Below, piece after piece: positions 34,832 to 42,910 of a stretch of 44,347 bases of DNA (positions are counted from its first letter, which is position 1; each line of letters begins with the position of its first letter). Under the pieces are notes generated by a model that saw only the letters and a program-made list of their open reading frames with translations, was not told the origin of the DNA and made no database searches. The position numbers were made by a program, and so were the translations under genes. The stretch comes from JADHLJ01 sp038118725 (GTDB lineage: Bacteria; Pseudomonadota; Alphaproteobacteria; Thalassobaculales; Thalassobaculaceae): assembly GCA_038118725.1 (NCBI GenBank), contig JAYOIK010000040.1, positions 1 through 44,347 on the forward strand, read 5' to 3'.

Positions 34832-35968
34832 TTATTCCAAAATGCGAACCGTCAGGCCCATTAAGGGGTACAGCCGGTCGTACTTCATACGCTTCAGAAC
34901 GCGGCTTTGCTTGAAACCGTTCCAAACCTCGATCGCGTGATCGATACTGCTGATGCAATCCCCGAGACCGAAGAAATGACTCGGCGAATCTCTTAGGAAG
35001 TCAATGAAGGGCGCGGGACTTTTGCGTTGCTTGAACAACATTTCATAGGCGCTGTTGTAGTCGGAAAGTATCTTCTCTATCCGCATCCAACGCTGCTTGA
35101 ACAGTGAACGCGCCATACCGACGAGGGCGTCAAGATCCTCTCGCTGTTCCTTGGGGACAACATCCGTCGGCACCGCGTCCTTGCCGAGGAAAGCGGCGTA
35201 ATTCTTCCAACGCTCGCGCTGTTTAGCGCGCAGGAAATCGTAGTAGATAACGCCTTTCCAGGCGTAGAAAATCCCCGGCGCCTCGTCGGCCTGGAGCTGC
35301 ATGGCCTTCAGGATCGGGGCCAGGCCGTCCATGTCCTTGGCCTCCCAGATCTTCTCGACCAGGGTTCGAAGATGGGTCAATTGGTCGGCCTGATCGGCGC
35401 CCTCGAAGGCCATTTCGACCATCGGACGAAATCGATTCATGACAAACTCGCGGATCTCGGCGAACTCCGCCTCGCTGATCTCGAGATACCCGTCATGGAC
35501 CTTCAACCCGTCGGCTTTGAGTCGATCCTTCAACAGGAACGGATCTAGCGACGGTAGCTCCTCCAACGCGCGCAACAGACCGAGATCCCGGGCGATTTCA
35601 TCCGAGGTATCCTCCTCGAGAATTCCGGCATGAAAATGCAGCGCGGTCCGCAAGGTCTTGTCGTTCACGAAAATCGAACGACCACCTTCATAGGCATCCC
35701 GCTCATTATAGGAAAAATAGAGCTTGGTCCCAACCGGTCGACCGGCGTCATCGGCCATCGCCTCGTCGGTAAACGGCTCCTTGATGAAGATGACCCGATT
35801 CAGATCCGGCTTGTGGAACATGAACTGGTCCGGGCCGGCCCCGGACTTCACCACCTCGCGGTGCAGCCGCTCGCAGTCGAACACACGTGACGAGCCGGCG
35901 GACAGCTTGCGGCGAAGTTGATCCGCCGCGATGTTATCCACGGACTGGGAGCGCGGGCCACTAGACAT
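34832..35968 (-). CDS. Unknown 378-aa soluble protein
   Basis: I do not recognise this protein. It lacks a signal peptide and membrane helices. The N-terminal third is beta-rich (NRVIFIKEPF, GTKLYFSYN, GGRSIFVNDKTLRTALHFHAG) and the rest is helical with many charged residues (FAEIREFVMNRFRPMVEMAF, RWMRIEKILSDYNSAYEMLF). This suggests an N-terminal sensor-like or cupin-like part and a helical C-terminal domain, without proof. It starts 12 bases after the TPP-enzyme stop and ends 19 bases before the PLP-fold gene, so it is likely co-transcribed with both. Confidence 0.75.
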   Translation of the reverse strand: MSSGPRSQSVDNIAADQLRRKLSAGSSRVFDCERLHREVVKSGAGPDQFMFHKPDLNRVIFIKEPFTDEAMADDAGRPVGTKLYFSYNERDAYEGGRSIFVNDKTLRTALHFHAGILEEDTSDEIARDLGLLRALEELPSLDPFLLKDRLKADGLKVHDGYLEISEAEFAEIREFVMNRFRPMVEMAFEGADQADQLTHLRTLVEKIWEAKDMDGLAPILKAMQLQADEAPGIFYAWKGVIYYDFLRAKQRERWKNYAAFLGKDAVPTDVVPKEQREDLDALVGMARSLFKQRWMRIEKILSDYNSAYEMLFKQRKSPAPFIDFLRDSPSHFFGLGDCISSIDHAIEVWNGFKQSRVLKRMKYDRLYPLMGLTVRILE

Positions 35969-35980
35969 GGGAGCACTATA

Positions 35981-37528
35981 TCACATCATCGCTTCGATGA
36001 GATGCGGGCCGGGCGACGCGACCGCGCGGGCCAGTTGATCATTGAATTCATCCGCCGTGGTGGCACGAGTGGCCTGGACCCCCATGCCCTTGGCAAGCGC
36101 GCCCCAATCCAGCCGGGGGCGATCGATCTCAAGCATGTCCAAGGCCTTGCGACCAGGGTTACGCGCGCCGACATTGGCAAGCTCTCCCTTGAGGATCGAA
36201 TAAGCCCCGTTGTTGAAGATGATGTTGACCACGTCACAGCCCTCGCGCGCCTGGGTCCAAAGCGCTTGCAGGGTATACATGCCCGAACCGTCGCCCTCGG
36301 TGCAGATCACCTTGCGGTCGGGACAGGCGATCGCCGCGCCCGTCGCGTAGGGCAATCCAAGACCGATCGAACCACCGGTCAACGCCAGCCAATCATGCGG
36401 GGCCACGCCCTGGGTGTAGGGCATGAAGCCACGTCCCGTGGTCACCGACTCATCGGCGATGATCGCGTTCTCCGGCATCAGATGCCCCAGAGCCGACGCC
36501 ACGACCTCGGGTGTGATGTCGCCGCCGGTCATGAGATCCGGCTTGCTCGATTCCTGGAGGGCTGGAGCCGCTCGATGGGCGTCCAACTCGTCCGCGAGGG
36601 CTTCCAACGCCGCCACATGGTCGTCCGCGATGTCCGCCAGCACATGCACCTTGCAGCCATCGGGAATCAGAACGCTGGGCTTGTTCGGATAGGCGAAGAA
36701 CGCGACAGGCGTCTTGGCACCCAGCAGGATGATGTTCTTGACCGAGGCCAACTGCTTCAGAGCGATATCAACGGGATACTGGATCCGCTCGACCGGAACC
36801 CGTCCGGCGCCGCGGTGCCAGCGTCCGTTCGAGGTCATGCAGGAGAGCCGGCAGCCGGTTTTCGCTTGGATCTTGCCGGCCAGAGCCAAGGTATCCTCTT
36901 GCAATGCCCGTCCGGTCATGTGGATCAGGGTTTCCTCGCCCGAGGACAGCGCGGCGGCGATCTGTCGAATGGTCTGATCATCGACCCGTCCACGCGCGGG
37001 CGCGGCAACGGGCGCCGCGTCGCCGTCCGCGTCGTCCCAGGCGGTGTTGGCCGGCAGGATCAGGGTCGCGATCTGGCCGGGGCCGCTATTGGCGACGGCG
37101 ACCGCCTCCGCCCCGTCGCGCGCGACATCCTTGGCCGAGCGCGAGGTCTTGACCCAGTCGGAGACCGGTCCGGCGATCCCTTCGATATCGGCGGTCAAGG
37201 GTGCGTCGTGTTCAATGTGATAGGTCGCATGCTCGCCGACGATATTGACGATCGGCGTGAAGGCTTTCTTTGCGTTGTGCAGATTGGCGAGACCGTTCCC
37301 AAGCCCCGGCCCCAGATGCAGCAAGGTGGAGGCCGGCTTGCCGGTCATCCGTCCATAGCCGTCCGCCATTCCGGTCACCACGCCCTCGAAAAGGCCCAGG
37401 ACACAGCGCATGCCGTCCACATAATCCAGCGCGGCGACGAAATGCATCTCCGACGTACCTGGATTGGTGAAACAGACCTCGACGCCGGACTTAACCAAAG
37501 TCCGGACCAGTGATTCCGCGCCGTTCAT
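35981..37528 (-). CDS. Thiamine-diphosphate enzyme, acetolactate-synthase-like
   Basis: This 515-aa enzyme has the three-domain pattern of the acetolactate synthase/benzoylformate decarboxylase group. The N-terminal NPGTSEMHF and GLFEGVVTGMADGYGRM contain the catalytic Glu. The C-terminal TPP/Mg motif is GDGSGMYTLQALW ending in FNNGAY. It is shorter than housekeeping IlvB and has no regulatory-subunit gene beside it, so it is more likely a catabolic or specialised decarboxylase/ligase. Start ATG 37528 has GAGGA upstream; the open frame to 37675 is Arg-rich and not family-like. Confidence 0.9.
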   Translation of the reverse strand: MNGAESLVRTLVKSGVEVCFTNPGTSEMHFVAALDYVDGMRCVLGLFEGVVTGMADGYGRMTGKPASTLLHLGPGLGNGLANLHNAKKAFTPIVNIVGEHATYHIEHDAPLTADIEGIAGPVSDWVKTSRSAKDVARDGAEAVAVANSGPGQIATLILPANTAWDDADGDAAPVAAPARGRVDDQTIRQIAAALSSGEETLIHMTGRALQEDTLALAGKIQAKTGCRLSCMTSNGRWHRGAGRVPVERIQYPVDIALKQLASVKNIILLGAKTPVAFFAYPNKPSVLIPDGCKVHVLADIADDHVAALEALADELDAHRAAPALQESSKPDLMTGGDITPEVVASALGHLMPENAIIADESVTTGRGFMPYTQGVAPHDWLALTGGSIGLGLPYATGAAIACPDRKVICTEGDGSGMYTLQALWTQAREGCDVVNIIFNNGAYSILKGELANVGARNPGRKALDMLEIDRPRLDWGALAKGMGVQATRATTADEFNDQLARAVASPGPHLIEAMM

Positions 37529-37604
37529 GCAACTGTCCTCGGGTGGGTTTAGAGTGGCCGCGATGATGACGATCACGATCATGAATGGCAAGCGTCGGAA
37601 ACGC

Positions 37605-38246
37605 CTACCGCCGGACCTCGGCCAGCAGTTTGGCCCGCGTCGCCCAGTGCGCGATCGCCATAAGGAAGTAGACACTGGCGATCAGGAGCAACGACTTGAA
37701 CGAACCGACAAGCGATAGCAATACATAGCCCGCCAGCAAGGTGCCGAGGATACTCCCCGCGGCACCGAGCGCGAACATCCGGCCGATGACGCGGCCGCGG
37801 TCGACGCCGTCATCGGAGAGCGCCAAGGTGGTCGCCGCCGGCGCCACGATGCCCGCGAAGAAACTGGGTGTGAAAAACATAAGCGTCGCCAAGACAATGA
37901 TCGAAGCGACGCCGACACCTCCCAGGCCATCCACGATATCCGACGCCACCCAGCGAAGCAGCGCCGCGACGATCGTCGTGGCCCCGGCAAGCGCTAGTGA
38001 CCCGGCGATAACCGCGTCGCCCCGGCCCGCGATGCTTGTATCCATGTAGAGCCGTCCGGCAACCCAATGGCCGATCGACAGACCCGCCAGCACCACGGCG
38101 ATTACCGCCGTCCAGGTATACAGCGACATGCCGACGACCGGTGCCATCATCCGTGCCGCGACGATCTCAAGCGCCAGCGCCGCGCCAGCCGACAGGAACA
38201 CGGTCAAACCGAGCAGAAAACCGTTTCCTCTGTCACGTTGGCTCAT
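37605..38246 (-). CDS. Membrane protein similar to the N-terminal domain of fused MFS/spermidine-synthase proteins
   Basis: This 213-aa protein has about six hydrophobic segments. The start GLTVFLSAGAALALEIVAARMMAPVVGMSLYTW matches the membrane half of fused spermidine-synthase-like proteins, in which an aminopropyltransferase domain normally follows. Here the gene stops (TAG) right after that half, and the 76 bases downstream do not encode a methyltransferase-like fold. A transporter-like or partner-protein role is possible. Weak ribosome site. Confidence 0.82.
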   Translation of the reverse strand: MSQRDRGNGFLLGLTVFLSAGAALALEIVAARMMAPVVGMSLYTWTAVIAVVLAGLSIGHWVAGRLYMDTSIAGRGDAVIAGSLALAGATTIVAALLRWVASDIVDGLGGVGVASIIVLATLMFFTPSFFAGIVAPAATTLALSDDGVDRGRVIGRMFALGAAGSILGTLLAGYVLLSLVGSFKSLLLIASVYFLMAIAHWATRAKLLAEVRR

Positions 38247-38354
38247 GAAATTTCTTTTTTGTGTATAAGGCCGGCAATAATCGCCCAGACATCGTCTATT
38301 ACCAAGCGGCCCACGACGAACTCAGCCGAGCAACCAAGATAGATGGCGCGCGGG

Positions 38355-38888
38355 TCAATCACCGTGCTTGTGCTTCTTTCTATGCCCGGTGTGGGCCGAC
38401 CCGCTCGCGCCGACACCGCCGACCGATACCATGACGGATATCTCACCCGCCTTCTCAAAGGTAAGCACAAGTGGAAAATGGTCGCCTTCCTTGAGTGGCG
38501 CGGACAAACCCATCAGCATCACGTGGTCACCACCGGGTTTCAGAGCGACCATGCCACGGGCCGGCACATCCACGCCCTCGATCGGGCGCATCTTCATGAC
38601 GCCGTTTTCATGCAGATGCGTGTGGAGCTCGACGCGTTTCGCGACCTCCGCCGACGCACCGGTAAGTCGGTCCTTCACCCCGGCCCCATTGTGGATCATG
38701 AAGTACACGGCCCCGACCCGGCCTTGACCAATCGTCGCCCGGGCGAACGCGCCCTCGATGGTCACGCCTTGGCTTTCGGCGGCCGCGAATGTGACACCGC
38801 CGACCGGGCCGAGAACGATAACCGAAAGCGCGAACAACACAGTCAACCGCGCTACTTTCGCCGATAAATCCTTAAATGCTTGTCGCAT
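38355..38888 (-). CDS. Periplasmic copper chaperone PCu(A)C
   Basis: This 177-aa protein has a signal peptide (RLTVLFALSVIVLGPVGGVTFAAAES). The PCuAC fold shows copper ligands in ELHTHLHENGVMKMRPI and, later, GGDHVMLMGL (the His-x-Met pair). The tail is His/Lys-rich (HTGHRKKHKHGD). It carries Cu(I) to cytochrome c oxidase assembly in the periplasm. No Sco gene or oxidase gene is in the window. It is separated by 108 bases from the following membrane-protein gene. Confidence 0.92.
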   Translation of the reverse strand: MRQAFKDLSAKVARLTVLFALSVIVLGPVGGVTFAAAESQGVTIEGAFARATIGQGRVGAVYFMIHNGAGVKDRLTGASAEVAKRVELHTHLHENGVMKMRPIEGVDVPARGMVALKPGGDHVMLMGLSAPLKEGDHFPLVLTFEKAGEISVMVSVGGVGASGSAHTGHRKKHKHGD

Positions 38889-39037
38889 CTTTCATGTCCG
38901 GAAGAGGTTTCGAGGGCATCCCATGAACCACGACCGTCCCGACTTCATATGGCGTGCGTTCCCGCACTTGAATATCACGTCGTGGTGACCAACGTCCACG
39001 CGACGCAAGGTCACGGCGGGAGCCGGGCCCGGGCGAC

Positions 39038-39066
39038 TTGACGCATGAACAAGCTCCGATTAGGGT
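39038..39066 (+). promoter_or_regulatory. Candidate sigma-70-type promoter TTGACG-N17-TAGGGT
   Basis: The -35 box TTGACG (39038-39043) and -10 box TAGGGT (39061-39066) have ideal 17-base spacing; the -10 is a weak match. Transcription would begin near 39073, giving an RNA of about 65 bases if stopped at the terminator at 39139. Confidence 0.4.
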
Positions 39067-39113
39067 CCGCGTCCGAGGCAAGTTGAACAGAGTTAACGCC
39101 AAAAAAGATTATC

Positions 39114-39139
39114 GGGGCCGCGTTCGCGCGGCCTCTTTT
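39114..39139 (+). terminator. Intrinsic terminator upstream of metY-like gene
   Basis: A perfect 7-bp GC stem (GGCCGCG / CGCGGCC, 39116-39122 and 39127-39133) with a TTCG tetraloop is extended by two more pairs and followed by a T-rich TCTTTTG. No plus-strand gene ends upstream, so it most likely ends a leader RNA or small RNA. On the minus strand a T-run also follows, eight bases beyond the stem, so weak bidirectional use is possible. Confidence 0.7.
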
Positions 39140-39228
39140 GATTGTGCTTCCGCTTTCTCCATCGAGCCATGATCTAGTAGTGTTGTTCCACGCCGCCGGG
39201 CGTTGAAACGCATCAAGGGAGACCAGTG

Positions 39229-40536
39229 ATGTCATCATCCGGAAACGTGTACGATTTTGATACCCTGTCGCTGCATGCCGGCCAGCAACCGGACCCGGAA
39301 ACCGGCGCCCGCGCGGTCCCGATTTATCAGACAACGTCATACGTGTTTCGAGATGTCGACCACGCCGCCTCGCTGTTCAATCTGGAGCGCGCCGGACATA
39401 TCTACTCGCGGATCTCCAATCCCACCGTCGCGGTACTGGAAGAGCGTATCGCGGCGCTGGAGGGCGGTGTCGGCGCGGTGGCGACCGCGAGCGGGCACGC
39501 CGCCCTGGTTCTCGGTATTCTGACACTCATGGGCCAAGGCGGACATATCGTCGCCTCAAGCGCCCTATATGGCGGTAGTCACAATCTCTTCAGCCACACA
39601 TTGCCCAGGTTCGGTATCGAGACCACCAAGGTGCATCCCCGCGATATCGACGGATTTCGCAAGGCGATTCGCCCGGAAACCCGTCTGGTGTTCGGCGAGA
39701 CCATCGGGAACCCCGGCCTCGAGGTGATGGACATGGAGGCGATCTCCGCCATCGCCCACGAAGCGGGTGTGCCGTTGATGGTTGATTCGACCTTCGCTAC
39801 CCCGCATCTCTGCCGCCCCTTCGAGCACGGCGCCGACATCATCGTTCATTCCGCGACCAAATGGCTCGGCGGCCACGGTGTGGCAATCGGCGGCGTCCTG
39901 GTCGATGGCGGAAACTTCGATTGGGAAGCCTCGGGCAAGTTTCCGACACTGACCGAGCCCTATGCCGGCTATCACGGACTCGACTTCGCCGAGGAATTCG
40001 GACCGCAAGCCTTTGTCATGCGCGCCCGGGCCGAGGGGTTGCGCGATTTCGGCGCCTGCATGGCGCCGGCAACGGCGTTTCACATTCTGCAAGGCGTGGA
40101 GACCCTGCCGCTTCGCATGGACCGGCACGTGGCCAATGCCCGCAAGGTCGCGGACTTTCTCGCCGGGTCCGACGCGGTGGAGTGGGTCGCCTACCCCGAA
40201 CTCGACACACATCCGGACAAGGAACTCGCGGCGCGGCTCTTGCCCAAGGGGGCCGGCTCCATGCTGGCCTTCGGGATCAAGGGCGGACGCGAGGCGGGCC
40301 GTATCTTTATCGAGAAACTGGCGGTCTGGTCTCATCTGGCGAATGTCGGAGACGCCAAGTCGCTGGTCATTCACCCGGCGAGCACCACGCATCAGCAGAT
40401 GGACGCCGAGACCATGAAGGCCGCCGGCCTGTCCGAGGATCTGGTCCGTCTCTCCGTTGGTCTGGAAAGCCCCGATGACCTGATCGCGGACCTGAGGCAA
40501 GCAATGCGCGCCGCCACTCTTCGAAAGGCGGGTTGA
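39229..40536 (+). CDS. metY: O-acetylhomoserine/O-succinylhomoserine sulfhydrylase-like PLP enzyme
   Basis: This 435-aa trans-sulfuration enzyme is complete: SLHAGQQPDPETGARAVPIY at the start, YSRISNPT for phosphate binding, VDSTFATPHLCRP with the PLP-nitrogen Asp, and HSATKWLGGHG with catalytic Lys211. The length and N terminus fit MetY, which makes homocysteine from O-acetylhomoserine and sulfide; methionine gamma-lyase is an alternative. ATG 39229 and the adjacent GTG 39226 are both possible starts behind AGGGAG. It leads an operon with an alpha/beta hydrolase and a thioesterase. It contrasts with the lysine-less relative at 33730-34812. Confidence 0.92.
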   Translation: MSSSGNVYDFDTLSLHAGQQPDPETGARAVPIYQTTSYVFRDVDHAASLFNLERAGHIYSRISNPTVAVLEERIAALEGGVGAVATASGHAALVLGILTLMGQGGHIVASSALYGGSHNLFSHTLPRFGIETTKVHPRDIDGFRKAIRPETRLVFGETIGNPGLEVMDMEAISAIAHEAGVPLMVDSTFATPHLCRPFEHGADIIVHSATKWLGGHGVAIGGVLVDGGNFDWEASGKFPTLTEPYAGYHGLDFAEEFGPQAFVMRARAEGLRDFGACMAPATAFHILQGVETLPLRMDRHVANARKVADFLAGSDAVEWVAYPELDTHPDKELAARLLPKGAGSMLAFGIKGGREAGRIFIEKLAVWSHLANVGDAKSLVIHPASTTHQQMDAETMKAAGLSEDLVRLSVGLESPDDLIADLRQAMRAATLRKAG

Positions 40537-40538
40537 TC

Positions 40539-41342
40539 ATGGAGCTGACAATCGACGGGCGATCGGCCTTCGTCGCCACGGGCGGTCGGCCCTTTGAGGT
40601 GGAAAAGCCCGCCCTGGTCATGGTGCATGGCGCGGGGATGGATCACACGGTCTGGTCCATGCAGGCACGGTACTTCGCCCATCACGGGTTTTCCGTCATG
40701 AACCTGGATCTGCCTGGCCATGGTCGCTCCGAGGGTCCGGCGCCGAGCACGATCGCCGACTACACCGATTGGCTGGCCGCCGCCATCGAAGCCGGCGGCG
40801 CGCGCGATGTCCATCTCATCGGTCATTCCATGGGATCGCTGATCGCCATGTCCCTCGCTGGGCGCGCCGATGGCGGGGTGCGGAAACTGGCGCTACTCGG
40901 CACATTGCCGCATATTCAGGTCGCCGACGCGCTGCTGACCGCGGCCAGAAACAATGATCACTCGGCCTATGAAAGCATCGTGGGTTGGGGCGTCGGTCGA
41001 CGAGCCCAGATGGGCGGGCATCGCGCGCCCGGGTCTTGGATCGCCGGCACCAGCCTTCGTCTGCTCGAGGCCGGGAAACCGGGCGTCCTCGCCAATGATC
41101 TCGCCGCTTGTCATCAATGGGCCGATGGCGCGGAAACGGCGACGCGTATCACCTGCCCGACCCTGCTTTTGCTTGGGGCCGATGATCGGATGACGCCGGC
41201 TCGCGGCGCGGCTCCCCTGGGCAAGGCAATCGCCGACAGCCGCACCGTCACCCTCGCCGGCGCCGGCCATATGATGATGGCGGAGCAGCCGGACGAGACC
41301 CTCGACGCACTCTCGGCTTTTTTCGGGGAAACAACCTCATGA
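40539..41342 (+). CDS. Alpha/beta-fold hydrolase
   Basis: This 267-aa enzyme has VHGAGMDHTVW (oxyanion region), nucleophile GHSMGS, LLGADDRMTP for the acid, and GAGHMMMAEQP for the His. The substrate is unknown; the set fits esterases, ring-cleavage hydrolases or thioester-acting enzymes. ATG 40539 lies two bases past the metY stop, preceded by AAGGCGGG. Its stop overlaps the next start as ATGA. Confidence 0.9.
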   Translation: MELTIDGRSAFVATGGRPFEVEKPALVMVHGAGMDHTVWSMQARYFAHHGFSVMNLDLPGHGRSEGPAPSTIADYTDWLAAAIEAGGARDVHLIGHSMGSLIAMSLAGRADGGVRKLALLGTLPHIQVADALLTAARNNDHSAYESIVGWGVGRRAQMGGHRAPGSWIAGTSLRLLEAGKPGVLANDLAACHQWADGAETATRITCPTLLLLGADDRMTPARGAAPLGKAIADSRTVTLAGAGHMMMAEQPDETLDALSAFFGETTS

Positions 41343-41794
41343 GTGAAACCGCCGAGCTCGCGGAGACCCGAGATCGCTATGCCTGGTTCGTCGATATTCC
41401 AACCCGCTGGATGGATGTCGACATTTACGGCCACGTGAACAATGTCGAGTACTACTCCTATTTCGATACCGCCGTGGCGGCTCATTTGATCGAGGTCGGC
41501 GGCCTTGACCCGCACACCAGCCCCGTGATCGGCCTGGTCATAGAGACCAAATGCGTGTTCAAGAAATCCCTGCTGTTTCCGGTCGTGGTCAATGCCGGTC
41601 TCAGGGTGGCGCATATTGGGCGCACCAGCGTTCGCTACGAGATCGGTCTGTTTCGCGAGGGTGACGACGAGCCCGCGGCAACCGGTCATTTCGTGCATGT
41701 CTATGTGGAGCGCGCCACCCAGAAACCCGCGCCAATCCCGGACGAACGCCGCGCCGCGATGCAACAACTGGTGATGCATCCGCTTTCGAAATGA
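41339..41794 (+). CDS. Hot-dog-fold acyl-CoA thioesterase (YbgC/FcbC-like)
   Basis: This 151-aa protein has the thioesterase signature RWMDVDIYGHVNNVEYYSYFDTA, with the catalytic Asp in DIYGHVNN. The FVHVYVERATQKPAPIP tail follows. It would hydrolyse acyl-CoA or hydroxybenzoyl-CoA-type thioesters. It is translationally coupled to the upstream hydrolase by a 4-base overlap. Confidence 0.92.
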   Translation: MSETAELAETRDRYAWFVDIPTRWMDVDIYGHVNNVEYYSYFDTAVAAHLIEVGGLDPHTSPVIGLVIETKCVFKKSLLFPVVVNAGLRVAHIGRTSVRYEIGLFREGDDEPAATGHFVHVYVERATQKPAPIPDERRAAMQQLVMHPLSK

Positions 41795-41897
41795 CCGCCG
41801 CGTCCGCCGAAATCGGCACCCCGTCATTTTACAACGCGGGTCTTTCACCCCCGGGCTTCGATCCTCTATAGTCAGTCGAGTTGGCCTCGAAAATTGA

Positions 41898-42866
41898 ATG
41901 GTAGCCATGGCCGAGAAAACCGCTAATGCACCCCGGCAAGAAGACTATGCCTTTGACCTGAAAAAGGTTTTCGCGTCGATGGTCTCCGTGCGATCGCATA
42001 TACCCGAGGATGCGCATACCGCGCCGATCCTGGGCACGGAACGCGGCGGCAACGGCATCGTCATCCGCAAGGACGGCGTGGTGTTGACCATCGGTTACCT
42101 GGTTACCGAGGCCGAGACGATCTGGCTGACGGACCATGCCGGAAACGCGGTTCAGGGCCATGTCATCGGTTATGATCAGGAAACAGGCTTCGGCCTCATT
42201 CAGGCACTCGGTCGGCTTGACGTGGAAGCCATCGAAATCGGGCGCTCATCGGAGGTCCGCGAGGGAGACCCGGTGATCCTCGCCGGTTTCGGTGGTCGCT
42301 CGAGTTCCATCAGCGCCGAGGTCATCGCGGTTCGGGAATTCGCGGGTTACTGGGAGTATTTGCTGGACGAAGCGATCTTCACGGCGCCGGCGCATCCGAA
42401 CTGGGGTGGAACCGGCCTGATCGGTTCCACCGGCGAGTTGCTCGGCGTCGGATCCCTGTTCATCCAGCATGGCGGCGCCGATGGCGAAGCGGTGGACGGC
42501 AACATGGTGGTGCCGATCGATCTATTGGAGCCCATCTACGATGAATTGATGACGCTGGGCCGCCCGAACAAGAAGCCTCGACCGTGGATGGGCCTGTTCG
42601 GCACCGAGGTCGAGGACCGGGTGGTGGTCGCCGCCCTCAGCGACAATGGACCAGCGGATCAGGCGGAAGTGGAAGTCGGTGATATCGTGCTCGCGGTGTC
42701 CGGCCAGCCAGTGAACTCGCTGGCGGACATGTTCCGCAAGGTCTGGTCGCTGGGTCACGCCGGGATCGAGGTCCCGCTCGCGCTCGGACGCGACGGAGAG
42801 ATCGTCCAGGCGAATCTCGAAACAATCGCCCGCTCGGATCTGCTCAAGGGCCCGAAACTGCACTAG
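41898..42866 (+). CDS. HtrA/S1C-like PDZ protein without catalytic triad
   Basis: This 322-aa protein keeps the trypsin-like fold of HtrA and a C-terminal PDZ domain (PADQAEVEVGDIVLAVSGQPV). The His motif, usually ILTNAHVV, reads VLTIGYLV (Tyr67). The Asp motif DxxTDLA reads DQETGFG (Gly97). The Ser motif GNSGGP reads NWGGTGL, with no Ser. All three catalytic residues are therefore lost and no protease activity is expected; a peptide-binding or chaperone-like role is possible. No signal peptide is seen, unlike most HtrA proteins. Stop TAG. Confidence 0.85.
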   Translation: MVAMAEKTANAPRQEDYAFDLKKVFASMVSVRSHIPEDAHTAPILGTERGGNGIVIRKDGVVLTIGYLVTEAETIWLTDHAGNAVQGHVIGYDQETGFGLIQALGRLDVEAIEIGRSSEVREGDPVILAGFGGRSSSISAEVIAVREFAGYWEYLLDEAIFTAPAHPNWGGTGLIGSTGELLGVGSLFIQHGGADGEAVDGNMVVPIDLLEPIYDELMTLGRPNKKPRPWMGLFGTEVEDRVVVAALSDNGPADQAEVEVGDIVLAVSGQPVNSLADMFRKVWSLGHAGIEVPLALGRDGEIVQANLETIARSDLLKGPKLH

Positions 42867-42910
42867 AGACACGGCGATCAACGTTCATTCAGGCGCGCCA
42901 GGAGAGAGCC

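Larger units (their letters stand above)
38889..39228. promoter_or_regulatory. Intergenic leader between copper chaperone and metY-like gene
   Basis: These 340 bases have no convincing protein gene. A plus-strand promoter-like pair (39038-39066) is followed about 50 bases later by a strong intrinsic terminator (39114-39139), then 89 bases to the metY start. The arrangement fits an attenuated leader or a small RNA. A tiny frame from ATG 39046 (13 codons) would start upstream of the expected transcription start, so it is not supported. I looked for the SAM-II riboswitch core upstream of metY and did not find a convincing match. Confidence 0.5.

Noticed and set aside
35918..37513. 531-codon open frame on the plus strand
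   Set aside because: It lies antisense to the clear TPP-enzyme gene, and its product is low-complexity Arg/Gly/Asp-rich sequence. Long antisense frames are expected at this GC content.
38950..39110. SAM-II riboswitch or tRNA upstream of metY
   Set aside because: The stretch CGTGGTGA resembles the start of SAM-II, but the remaining core and pseudoknot pattern does not match by eye, and no tRNA T-loop is present.
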